A stretch of DNA of 28,037 nt, taken from NCBI GenBank assembly GCA_023430545.1, contig JAEZAF010000145.1:1-28037 (forward strand), written 5' to 3'. How positions within the stretch are numbered: the stretch's first letter is position 1; every line of letters starts with the position of its first letter. This stretch comes from Chloroflexota bacterium (lineage in GTDB: Bacteria > Chloroflexota > Anaerolineae > Aggregatilineales > Phototrophicaceae). The notes beneath the pieces are model-generated. The model saw nothing but the letters and a program-made list of their open reading frames with translations. It did no database searches and was not told the origin of the DNA. Below are positions 6,560 to 13,674 of the stretch, in pieces. A program made the translations under genes and the position numbers.

Positions 6560-7234
6560 TTACGGCGCAGCGCCTTGCAGAATCTGGGCCGGAGTCCTGC
6601 CGTAATAGCGCTTGAGGGATCGCGTCAGATGCGGCTGATCGGCATAGCCAGCCTGATACACGGCATCGAGGATCGGCACGCCCTGTTCCAGCAGAGAGGC
6701 GGCCTGCTGCGCACGTTCGATCTGCCGGATGGTGCCCTGTGTCAGTCCGGTGGCCTGCACAAAGCGGCGTCGGACGGTGCGGAATGACCAGTCTGGCTGC
6801 TGATTCTGCATGACGGCGTTCACTACCGGATCGACCACCAGCAGTTCTTCCCGCACGAGGCGCTCCACGAACGTCTCAGCATTGTCGAAATCCGGAAGCT
6901 GCCACGCCGACCCCTTCAGCCAGAAGGTTTTACTATTGGCTTCCGGCAGGATGGCATTCCCGTCCACCAGTTCGCACGCGGGAATCTGCGGCATGAACGC
7001 CCCCAGCGCGAACTTGATCACCAGAAACTCCATCCCTTCCGGCTGGGTCTTGGTGATCGATTGAGTCAGTGCGCCTTCCGCCATGACGCGTGCCTGTCCC
7101 TCGTACCACGTGAAGAACAGATGCCAGCGAGTATCCGCCGGGCATACGGCCAGATAATCCGGCCCTGTGCGCCCGCGCCAGATCATATCGATATAAGGCG
7201 AGTCTGACGTCCGTCCCTCAAAGATCGAGTTCAT
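6560..7234 (-). CDS. AraC family transcriptional regulator 3
   Basis: 224 residues, ATG 7234 with GGAAGGAAA upstream. The N-terminal domain begins MNSIFEGRTSDSPYIDMIWRG and has RWHLFFTWYEGQARV (36-50), a form shared with AraC 4 but not with AraC 1 and 2, then LGAFMPQIP and a SAWQLPDFDNAETF stretch. HTH1 helix is FRTVRRRFVQATG (151-163); HTH2 is DAVYQAGYADQPHLTRSLKRYYGRTPAQI (from 190). It is a probable ligand-responsive activator of the adjacent reductase C gene through site 6, which begins 5 bp past its stop. Its own promoter has TATAAT at 7277-7282. Confidence 0.93.
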   Translation of the reverse strand: MNSIFEGRTSDSPYIDMIWRGRTGPDYLAVCPADTRWHLFFTWYEGQARVMAEGALTQSITKTQPEGMEFLVIKFALGAFMPQIPACELVDGNAILPEANSKTFWLKGSAWQLPDFDNAETFVERLVREELLVVDPVVNAVMQNQQPDWSFRTVRRRFVQATGLTQGTIRQIERAQQAASLLEQGVPILDAVYQAGYADQPHLTRSLKRYYGRTPAQILQGAAP

Positions 7235-7276
7235 CGCTTTCCTTCCGGTTTCAGAAGTCCATCACATGCTACAGGA

Positions 7277-7305
7277 ATTATAGCGAAAATTGAGGGTTCG
7301 TAGAA
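7277..7305 (-). promoter_or_regulatory. Promoter for AraC 3
   Basis: Minus-strand TATAAT (7277-7282) with a weak TTCTAC (7300-7305) 17 bp upstream. It is about 43 bp from the ATG. Confidence 0.55.
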
Positions 7306-7431
7306 CATTCTTTCGTTTGCAGGTGAATTGGATGGGAAAACGAGCCTTGCGTCACGGGTAGTTATAGGGGCGAGGATGATGATGTTTCACAGGTGGCGAC
7401 GGAGATCATTTTTCGGGTACGATTCCGCTGT

Positions 7432-7460
7432 ACGGGCGAACCTGCGAGGTCGCCCGTTTT
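7432..7460 (+). terminator. Terminator-like hairpin facing the plus strand
   Basis: Arms ACGGGCGA (7432-7439) and TCGCCCGT (7450-7457) are perfect, with CCT and AGG able to pair inside the loop, followed by TTTTCTCC on the plus strand. On the minus strand no U-run follows. Nearby coding genes are all on the minus strand, so the orientation is unexpected. Confidence 0.5.
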
Positions 7461-7551
7461 CTCCATATTGAATTATCACCCCCACCCGCCACCGCACAGA
7501 TCACCATCGCACAAGGCCTGTCTTGTCCCTATACCAGCGTTCGATAAAGGT

Positions 7552-7986
7552 TTAGCCTTTCGTAAACTCTGCCGAGCGCCACGGCATCTCCTGAAGCAGC
7601 CACAGATTGCCGTCCGGATCACTGAAAGGGACATACTTGATCCCCTGATCGTGTTCGTCGATCTCGCCGACTTCCACGCCCCGGCTGGCGAGGATGTCAC
7701 GCGCTTTCACCGCATCAGCGACGACCAGATGAATGGCTTTGATCGAGCCGGGAGTCATCTTGTCGATTTCCGGCATACCCTTACCGAGCACAATCGAACA
7801 GGCTGACCCCGGCGGAGTAAGCTGAACCACCCGCATCCCATTGCCGGGATTCACATCCACATCGACTACAAAGCCGAGTTTTTCCACATAAAAGGCCTTC
7901 GCCCGATCGACATCCGACACCGGGATCGGGACCAGTTCAAGTTTCATCTCAGGCACAGATGGTTCTGGAGCATTGTTTGCAGTCAT
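7552..7986 (-). CDS. VOC-family (glyoxalase/bleomycin-resistance fold) protein 1
   Basis: 144 residues. After a short polar leader the domain starts at MKLELVPIPVSDVDRAKAFYVEKLGF, the first beta-alpha-beta-beta unit. The second unit includes IKAIHLVVADAVKARDILASRGVEV and ends in FSDPDGNLWLLQE, where His and Glu are the expected metal ligands. The family includes glyoxalases, dioxygenases and antibiotic-binding proteins; the specific role cannot be assigned. ATG 7986 with AGAGAGG upstream. It lies 47 bp downstream of reductase D and is probably the last gene of the four-gene operon 9645-7552 driven by site 7. Confidence 0.9.
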   Translation of the reverse strand: MTANNAPEPSVPEMKLELVPIPVSDVDRAKAFYVEKLGFVVDVDVNPGNGMRVVQLTPPGSACSIVLGKGMPEIDKMTPGSIKAIHLVVADAVKARDILASRGVEVGEIDEHDQGIKYVPFSDPDGNLWLLQEMPWRSAEFTKG

Positions 7987-8033
7987 TTTCGCCTCTCTGG
8001 AAGCATAGACAGGATAAATTCTGATTTCGGATA

Positions 8034-8624
8034 TTACCGTACAAACCGATAGCGCAGATGGGTGACGTCAGTCCCTTCGACCACCCGAACGCGTTCCAGA
8101 TCGACCGGATCGATCCCGAGGGTGCCGAAGAGCGGGATGCCGTTCCCAAGCAGAATCGACGCCAGCTCGATATTGATCTCATCCAGCAGACCGGCGCGGA
8201 TCACCTGCTGCACGATCTTCGAGCCACCGACCAGCACGTTCTTATCCCCGGCAGCCCCACACGCCTGTGCGATGGTGCTCTCCACGCCGTCGGTGACAAA
8301 GATAAACGGCGATCCCTCGTAGACCCATTCCTGTGGTGGCTGATGCGTGACGATAAAGGTCGGCACGCTGAACGGTGGATGCCCATTCCATGCATTCGAG
8401 GCGTCGAAGTCCCCGCGTCCGGTCACCAGTGCGCCGGTCGTCGTGAAGTATTCCTGAAACAGCACGGCACTGGCGGCAGACATCTTAAACACTCTATCGG
8501 TCCCCGGAAGCGGAAAAGGCGTGTCACCGCTGGTGTACCACTTGAACAGCCGCCCGACCTCGTGATCTGGTTCGGCAATGAAGCCATCCAGCGACATCGT
8601 GAAACCGGAAACCACCTTAGTCAT
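8034..8624 (-). CDS. RibD-C/DHFR-like reductase D
   Basis: 196 residues from MTKVVSGFTMSLDGFIAEPDHEV. ATG 8624 has AGGAGAG eight bases upstream and overlaps the DUF1801 stop by 8 bp, implying translational coupling. Signatures of the D/E/H subgroup: ALVTGRGDFD, VTHQPPQEW, PFIFVTDGVESTIAQA, AGDKNVLVGG, then a LLDEINIELASILLGNGIPLF segment and the C-terminal VTHLRYRFVR. It probably binds NAD(P)H through the GDK-V--GG region, but the substrate is unknown. Together with reductase E it brackets the DUF1801 gene, suggesting a local tandem duplication. Confidence 0.93.
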   Translation of the reverse strand: MTKVVSGFTMSLDGFIAEPDHEVGRLFKWYTSGDTPFPLPGTDRVFKMSAASAVLFQEYFTTTGALVTGRGDFDASNAWNGHPPFSVPTFIVTHQPPQEWVYEGSPFIFVTDGVESTIAQACGAAGDKNVLVGGSKIVQQVIRAGLLDEINIELASILLGNGIPLFGTLGIDPVDLERVRVVEGTDVTHLRYRFVR

Positions 8625-9024
8625 GGGAATTCTCTCCTGCCTGATCCTGAATCGCAATCCATTCACGGATAATGTTTTCGAGTGCCGCACGCTTCGCGTT
8701 GATCTCATCCATACTGGTGAAATACATCATGCGCCGGTCGGGATAATCGCCCAAAAGCAGGCCGTCAGGGTTGCTCAGAATCGCCGCTCTGTGAAACACC
8801 AGATGCACATGCTCGGTCGCCCACAGGTTAAACGTCACCAGATAACCGTTATAGCTGAAGCTCGGCGCGTTCCACTTGACCTGCTCGGTGATGCCGGGAT
8901 GCACCCCCTTGATGATGTCGCGGATCACCTGTACTTCCGCTTTGAAGGGATGATCCAGCGCCGTCATGAACGTATCGACCTCAGCCGTTCCCTGTGCTGG
9001 TGATTTTGTTTTCTTCGCAGCCAT
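8617..9024 (-). CDS. DUF1801 protein 2
   Basis: 135 residues. A lysine-rich start (MAAKKTKSPAQG) is followed by the DUF1801 domain: VDTFMTALDHPFKAEVQVIRD, the EQVKWNAPSFSYNG box, LVTFNLWATEHVHLVFHR and a C-terminal helix. ATG 9024 has AGGGGTACAGGGT upstream. It lies 21 bp after reductase E and overlaps reductase D by 8 bp, so all three are co-translated. It belongs to a different DUF1801 branch from 3146-3487 (GYLVTF and HLVFHR elements). Function unknown. Confidence 0.9.
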   Translation of the reverse strand: MAAKKTKSPAQGTAEVDTFMTALDHPFKAEVQVIRDIIKGVHPGITEQVKWNAPSFSYNGYLVTFNLWATEHVHLVFHRAAILSNPDGLLLGDYPDRRMMYFTSMDEINAKRAALENIIREWIAIQDQAGENSHD

Positions 9025-9045
9025 ACCCTGTACCCCTGTCTGATG

Positions 9046-9645
9046 TTATTTCACCACCCGATAGCGCAGATGCGTGACTCCCGTGCCCGGTGTAACACTG
9101 GTGATCTCAAGCTGCACCGGTTCGATACCTATACTCTCGAACAGGCGGACGCCGTCACCCAGCAGCACCGGCACCAGATCAATCGCAATTTCATCGAGCA
9201 GACCAGCTTTCAGCGCCTGCCGGGTGACATCCGCACCGCCGATGCCGATATTCTTATCCCCGGCGATTTCCCTGGCATTCGCAACGGCGGCTTCAATCCC
9301 GCCTTCGGTGACAAAGGTGAACGGCGAACCCTCGCGCACCCATTCCTGCGGGATGGTGTGCGTCAGCACCACCACCGGGACGTTCAGCGGATGGCGTCCG
9401 CCCCACGCGCTCGCGACATTGAACATACCGCGACCGGAGATCACAGCACCGACCGCCTGCTTCATTTCTGCATACTGGTCAGCGCTGTCAGCGTCCATCT
9501 TCATATCAAGCTGGTCTTCGCCGATCTGGACGCTGAGATCCGTATTCCCTGCGAACATCCACGCGAACACCAGCGAGGTATCATCGTTTACATCCGCGAT
9601 AAACCCATCCAGCGACATTGAAAAGCCTGCACCCACCATTCCCAT
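9046..9645 (-). CDS. RibD-C/DHFR-like reductase E
   Basis: 199 residues. MGMVGAGFSMSLDGFIADVNDD starts the domain; then VISGRGMFNVASAWGG, VVVLTHTIPQEWVREGSPFTFVTEG (in part), AGDKNIGIGGADVTRQALKAG, IDLVPVLLGDGVRLF, and the C-terminal VTHLRYRVVK. ATG 9645 has GGGAG upstream. It is the first gene of the probable operon E - DUF1801 - D - VOC. The promoter is site 7, a class-II variant that sits downstream of AraC 4. It is a probable cytoplasmic reductase with unknown substrate. Confidence 0.93.
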   Translation of the reverse strand: MGMVGAGFSMSLDGFIADVNDDTSLVFAWMFAGNTDLSVQIGEDQLDMKMDADSADQYAEMKQAVGAVISGRGMFNVASAWGGRHPLNVPVVVLTHTIPQEWVREGSPFTFVTEGGIEAAVANAREIAGDKNIGIGGADVTRQALKAGLLDEIAIDLVPVLLGDGVRLFESIGIEPVQLEITSVTPGTGVTHLRYRVVK

Positions 9646-9684
9646 TTGTGACTCCCTTTTGTGCCTGTCCGATAGAACATATGT

Positions 9685-9728
9685 ATCTTATCTCAGGTAT
9701 GGGCATGCAGTCTTGTAAAAAATGGCAA
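9685..9728 (-). promoter_or_regulatory. AraC-type activator site 7 with promoter for the reductase E operon
   Basis: Coding-strand element TTGCCATTTTTTACAAGAC (9710-9728), class-II variant. The -35 AAGACT (9709-9714) is followed after 18 bp by -10 TAAGAT (9685-9690). It lies between AraC 4 (stop 9769) and reductase E (ATG 9645). Confidence 0.65.
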
Positions 9729-9768
9729 GGTGAAAAACAGGTAGAAACTGAGGGGATGTGCTGACGGA

Positions 9769-10527
9769 CTACAACACACCTGCGATGGCGCTTTCCACAG
9801 AGGTGCACAGGCCGGAGTCGGCATCATCGGGTCTGGCTTCTGCGATTGAACCGTCGGACGAACCGCCGCGCAGAATCTGGGCTGGGGTGTAGCCGATGAA
9901 CTGGCGCAGGGATTTAGTCATGTGCGGCTGATCGAAATAACCGGCTTCGAACACGGTATCGAGGATGGGCGTCCCCTGCTGAAGCATCGCTGTGGCCCGC
10001 TGTGCGCGTCGGTACTGCTGAATATGGTTCTGCGTCAGGCCGGTGCTCTGAAGGAAGCGGTGACGCAGGGTACGAGGCGCGACATCTGGCTGCTGATCAT
10101 TCAGCGCAGCGTGGACAACCGGGTCCAGCGCCAGCGCGCCGGTGCGGTAGAGGCGGTTGACGAATGTCTCAACGTTTTCATAGTCGGGGAACTGCCATGC
10201 GGAGCCATTCAGCCAGACAGACCGGCTGGTCGCCTCTGGCAGTGCGATTTCGCTGTTGAGGATTTTGCGGCCCGGCAGCCACGGCAGAAACGTCCCCAGT
10301 CGCAGCTTGATCCACAGGATGTCCGCGCCCCCGGTATAAGTGAGTTCTCCGGCAGATGTCCACGGCCCGACGACCGTAAACCGCGCCTTCCCTTCAAATC
10401 GGGAAAGCACCATATGCCAGTGGATTTCGGACGGGCGGATGACGACACCGTCAAAGGCGGTGCCGCCATAGGTCACATTTTCGATGTAGGGCGACTCGGA
10501 TGGGCGTTCTTCGAAGAAAATGGTCAT
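9769..10527 (-). CDS. AraC family transcriptional regulator 4
   Basis: 252 residues, the longest of the four. It begins MTIFFEERPSESPYIENVTYGG. The N-terminal domain has HWHMVLSRFEGKARFTVVG (37-54, as in AraC 3) and LGTFLPWLPG. HTH1 helix is PRTLRHRFLQSTG (151-163); HTH2 DTVFEAGYFDQPHMTKSLRQFIGYTPAQI begins at 190. A tail of about 30 residues (GGSSDGSIAEARPDD and on) is unique to this copy. ATG 10527 has a weak CGGGAT ribosome site. It is the likely activator of the reductase E operon through site 7. Confidence 0.92.
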   Translation of the reverse strand: MTIFFEERPSESPYIENVTYGGTAFDGVVIRPSEIHWHMVLSRFEGKARFTVVGPWTSAGELTYTGGADILWIKLRLGTFLPWLPGRKILNSEIALPEATSRSVWLNGSAWQFPDYENVETFVNRLYRTGALALDPVVHAALNDQQPDVAPRTLRHRFLQSTGLTQNHIQQYRRAQRATAMLQQGTPILDTVFEAGYFDQPHMTKSLRQFIGYTPAQILRGGSSDGSIAEARPDDADSGLCTSVESAIAGVL

Positions 10528-10638
10528 TCGTATCCCGGTTGATGGCAGTGATTCGTGGTCTCAGTGACAGGTGATACTGCCATTATCCCGTATTTCCCGG
10601 CCATCCGAAAGCGGATGCTGTGCCGCGTTTGTGGCAGA

Positions 10639-11472
10639 TCAGCCTTTCAGGAAGTCGATCAGCATCGGGGCTAGTGCTGACGATGACACAGCGTGATCCT
10701 GCCCTTCGAGGATCTCCAGACGCGCATCGGGAAGCTGTGCGACCACCAACTCACCACCTTCGCTGAAAAATGGCTCACTGTTGCCGCCAACGATCAGCAG
10801 GGTCGGTATGGTCACGCCGGACAAGCGATCCGCTGGCAGCGGCTGGCCGGTCATAAAATCGCGTGCGACGCGGCCATCATACGACAGCGTATGCGCGACC
10901 TTTTCCATTTCGGCCCACATCGGCGGCGTGACATCTTCCTGCATGCCGAGTACATCCTGAGGCGGGGTGTGCCGCATCTGATCGACATATTCCTGCGGCA
11001 GCCGCAGCGCCTGCGTCATAAAGATCTCGACGGCATCCCCCGGACGACCGGCTTCGATAGCGGCTTCGAGCTGTTCCACGTAGTCTGATGGCACGGGCGG
11101 ACGGCTGTCAGTAAGGATCAGCGGCGGCTCGTACATCGCCAGCTTTGTCACCTTTGATCCAAGCTGATTGGCGGTTTCCAGTGCCAGCACCGCGCCGGAC
11201 GAAATCCCATACAGTGCAGACGCCCCACCGGCGACCTCAATCAGCGCTTCGATATCCTCGATTTCGCGCTGGACCGCATAAGGCGCTGTATCACTGCTTT
11301 CGCCCCGCCCGCGACGGTCATAGTTGATCACTGTGAAGTGTTCAGACAGCAGGTCGACCATCGCCTGATCATACCGTACACCTAATGCACCCGTGATCAG
11401 GATCACGGCTGGCCCAGAACCTGTCTGGTCGTAAGCAATTGTCGTTCCGTCTTTGGATGTCACCTGTGGCAT
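10639..11472 (-). CDS. Cytoplasmic alpha/beta hydrolase 2
   Basis: 277 residues from MPQVTSKDGTTIAYDQTGSGP. Oxyanion loop ITGALG, YDRRGRGESSD (51-61), nucleophile elbow GISSG (Ser 91), late acid in the IVGGNSEP region, and His in EGQDHAV. There is no signal peptide. ATG 11472 has AGAGGAG upstream; the ATG at 11571 adds unrelated sequence. The same subtype (KDGT-IAY, YDRRGRG, G-SSGAVL) recurs at 20276-21061. The family includes esterases, epoxide hydrolases and haloperoxidase-like enzymes; substrate unknown. It lies 113 bp after hydrolase 3, with a hairpin between them. Confidence 0.92.
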   Translation of the reverse strand: MPQVTSKDGTTIAYDQTGSGPAVILITGALGVRYDQAMVDLLSEHFTVINYDRRGRGESSDTAPYAVQREIEDIEALIEVAGGASALYGISSGAVLALETANQLGSKVTKLAMYEPPLILTDSRPPVPSDYVEQLEAAIEAGRPGDAVEIFMTQALRLPQEYVDQMRHTPPQDVLGMQEDVTPPMWAEMEKVAHTLSYDGRVARDFMTGQPLPADRLSGVTIPTLLIVGGNSEPFFSEGGELVVAQLPDARLEILEGQDHAVSSSALAPMLIDFLKG

Positions 11473-11529
11473 GGAAGTTTCTCCTCTGATGCGAATGATG
11501 AACGGTGATTGCATTACCTTATACGGACA

Positions 11530-11560
11530 GGCATCTGCCAGGTTTCGGACAGCAGATGCC
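11530..11560. repeat. 9-bp inverted repeat between two hydrolase genes
   Basis: GGCATCTGC (11530-11538) and GCAGATGCC (11552-11560) are perfect arms with a 13-nt loop. It lies 25 bp after the stop of the upstream hydrolase (11586). No U-tract follows. It could end or process the upstream transcript or serve as an operator for the gene at 11472. Confidence 0.5.
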
Positions 11561-11585
11561 CTCATCGTCATGCGCTTCTCGGTTC

Positions 11586-12524
11586 CTAGAACGATGCCTG
11601 AACCGGCTGTTCATCAAGGAAGCGCGTGATGATCTCATTCAGCCAGTTGGCCTGGCTCAGCACGGTCACATGCATCGTACCAGGCAGCACCGCCAGTTGG
11701 GAAGCAGGCAGTCCAGCCAGATCGCCGAACACGCCGCCACCGAGGGCTTTGAACATCGCCGTGATATGATCGAGCTGCGCCAGATCCGAGTCGCCGAAGA
11801 TCAGCAGGGTTGGCGCGGTAATCTTACCGAAATCGGCTTCCCAGTCGAAGGGCTGCGCATCGAGTTCCTTCAGCTTCGTCACCAGTGTCGCGAAGTCCTG
11901 AGGGTTTGGCGCAAGGCTGGTGTAGGCCGCTTCCATCGGGCTGCCAGCGAAAACTTCCGGCGTGATGGTCTCAATCATCGCCAGCATTTCCGGATAGTAG
12001 CCAGTACTGCTGTAGGTCATGGAGGCCACCACCAGCCTGTCGACTTTTTCCGGATGACGGATCGCCAGTTGGACCGCGACCCCGCCGCCCATCGAATAGC
12101 CGAAGACATCCGCCTGCGGGACGTCGATCGTATCCAGCAGCGCAGCGACATCATCCGCCATCGTCTCATAACGGATCGGGCGGTCAATATCGGCGGTGCG
12201 GCCATGCCCCTGAAGCTCGACCGCAATCACCTGACGGCTTTCGGCCAGCAGCGAGATGATCTCGCCCATTGAGACGATCGACATATACGCGCCGTGAAGC
12301 ATGACGATCGGTTCGCCTTCACCGTAGATCTCGTAATACATCTCCAGCCCGTTGGCGGATGCATAACCGGACTCAACCGGTGCGGCGGCTGATGTGGCAG
12401 GTACAGCTTCTTCGGTCACAGGTTCCTCCTGAGCAAGGGTTAAAGAGACAGCAGACATTAAAGCAGTCAGTAAAATGGCAGTGGCAGCAGGCATGACGAA
12501 CAGACGTACAGTGCGCTTGAGCAT
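11586..12524 (-). CDS. Exported alpha/beta hydrolase 3
   Basis: 312 residues. An N-terminal signal segment (KRTVRLFV then a hydrophobic stretch to about residue 31, SLTLAQEE) is followed by an acidic and alanine-rich linker, then the catalytic domain. VMLHGAY (74-80) is the oxyanion loop, the nucleophile elbow GYSMGG places Ser at 144, then LLIFGDSDLAQ and LPGTMHV supply Asp and His. It is a close paralog of hydrolase 1 (shared NGL--YYEI-GEG, RQVIAVELQ-HG-TADIDRP). ATG 12524 has AGGAG twelve bases upstream. Probably translocated; substrate unknown. Confidence 0.92.
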   Translation of the reverse strand: MLKRTVRLFVMPAATAILLTALMSAVSLTLAQEEPVTEEAVPATSAAAPVESGYASANGLEMYYEIYGEGEPIVMLHGAYMSIVSMGEIISLLAESRQVIAVELQGHGRTADIDRPIRYETMADDVAALLDTIDVPQADVFGYSMGGGVAVQLAIRHPEKVDRLVVASMTYSSTGYYPEMLAMIETITPEVFAGSPMEAAYTSLAPNPQDFATLVTKLKELDAQPFDWEADFGKITAPTLLIFGDSDLAQLDHITAMFKALGGGVFGDLAGLPASQLAVLPGTMHVTVLSQANWLNEIITRFLDEQPVQASF

Positions 12525-12607
12525 GATTGAATGCTTCTCCTGTAGGGATTTATGTGTTTATGCGAATGTAAGTGATGTCAGTGAAACGCAGCCGGTGTCA
12601 GATGGGC

Positions 12608-13069
12608 CTATACCAGCGATGCGAGCAGGGCTTCGGCCCGATCGAGGGTTTCTTTGGTCCCGGCTTCCATTCCCATTTCGAGAACGCGGTCGCGGTCAGC
12701 GGTCGTCGGATATTCCGAGGTGGTCACGACCTGCGTCCTGCCGCCAACCTCTGTGAACTCGACGCTCACTCTGGCAGCAGGCATCTGTTGCGAGATATTG
12801 CCGTCAGAGTCGGCAAAATAATCGGTGTAGACAATGCGCTCCGGCTCGACGATCTCCTGATACTCGGACCGTCCGCAGGACTGCATATCGTCCGGGCCTT
12901 CCATACAGTAGAGCCATGTCCCACCGGGGCGGAAATCCATCTCATTGAGGGACAGTGACCAGCCGTGCGGCCCCCACCACTGCGCGAGATACTCCGCATC
13001 GGTCCACACCTTCCAGACCAGTTCACGCGGCGCGTTAAAGGTACGGGTGATGACGATTGAGCGATCCAT
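12608..13069 (-). CDS. SRPBCC / AHSA1-like protein 1
   Basis: 153 residues. MDRSIVITRTFNAPRELVWKVWTD and QWWGPHGWSL are the classic N-terminal helix-grip signature of AHSA1-type SRPBCC proteins. A further FRPGGTWLYCMEGPD and the C-terminal helix (ETLDRAEALLASL) close the cavity. Members bind hydrophobic ligands; this branch is often co-encoded with ArsR regulators. ATG 13069 is two bases after the stop of reductase F, and its AGGAGG site lies inside the last codons of that gene, so translation is coupled. Confidence 0.93.
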   Translation of the reverse strand: MDRSIVITRTFNAPRELVWKVWTDAEYLAQWWGPHGWSLSLNEMDFRPGGTWLYCMEGPDDMQSCGRSEYQEIVEPERIVYTDYFADSDGNISQQMPAARVSVEFTEVGGRTQVVTTSEYPTTADRDRVLEMGMEAGTKETLDRAEALLASLV

Positions 13070-13071
13070 GA

Positions 13072-13620
13072 CTAAGCCTCCTGCAGTGGGTGATACGTCA
13101 CGATGGCGACACCGGTTTTCGATGTCTTATTATCAACCAGTTTCAGGCGTTTGAGGTCAAAGTTACCCTCGAAGAGGCGCTTGCCCTGTCCGGCGATCAC
13201 CGGATGGATCGTCAGTGTCAGTTCATCGACGAGATCCGCCTGAATCAGAGAGCGCACCAGAGTTGGGCTGCCAGCAGTCCCGATGTTCTGACCCGGCTGC
13301 TGCTTCAGCTTCCGGATTTCTTCAAGCGCGTCACCCTTAAGCAGCGTCGATTTATCCCAGTCCACACGATCCAGCGTCGTCGAGGCCACGTACTTCGGCG
13401 TGTTGTTGATAAAGGAAGCAAACGGCTCATAAGTCGATGTCGGCCAGTAGTCTGCCCATTCCTCATAGGTCACACGCCCCAGCAGCACTGCATCCTGGGC
13501 ACTAATCTGAGCCTGCATGGACTCCAGCATATCATCGTCGAAGTGGTCAAACTGCCATAGATCCGGAGCCTCTGTTACGCCATCAAGTGAGATAAAGAGT
13601 GCACATACCAGTTTACGCAT
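13072..13620 (-). CDS. RibD-C/DHFR-like reductase F
   Basis: 182 residues. MRKLVCALFISLDGVTEAPDLW is the fold start, then VLLGRVTYEEWADYWP, KYVASTTLDRVDW, GTAGSPTLVRSLIQADLVDELTL, HPVIAGQGKRLF. It belongs to the same branch as A and B (F-ISLDGV-E-P-W). ATG 13620 has AAAGGGGAAA upstream. It lies 54 bp after SRPBCC 2 and is coupled to SRPBCC 1, so an operon ArsR - SRPBCC 2 - reductase F - SRPBCC 1 under the ArsR operator is plausible. Confidence 0.92.
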   Translation of the reverse strand: MRKLVCALFISLDGVTEAPDLWQFDHFDDDMLESMQAQISAQDAVLLGRVTYEEWADYWPTSTYEPFASFINNTPKYVASTTLDRVDWDKSTLLKGDALEEIRKLKQQPGQNIGTAGSPTLVRSLIQADLVDELTLTIHPVIAGQGKRLFEGNFDLKRLKLVDNKTSKTGVAIVTYHPLQEA

Positions 13621-13674
13621 GAGATTTCCCCTTTTTCCTGACGATCCGATCAGTACAACTCAAGTGTTTCGGGC

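Larger units (their letters stand above)
7235..7551. other. 317-bp intergenic region without a credible gene
   Basis: Between AraC 3 and the VOC gene. It holds the AraC 3 promoter (7277-7305), a plus-strand terminator-like hairpin (7432-7460) and a short AAAGG/CCTTT repeat at the VOC stop. Open frames crossing it have no ribosome site or recognisable protein. Confidence 0.6.

Noticed and set aside
11505..12272. Plus-strand 255-codon frame opposite hydrolase 3
   Set aside because: It is antisense to a clear alpha/beta hydrolase, has no ribosome site and gives a His, Arg and Gln-rich product typical of a shadow frame.
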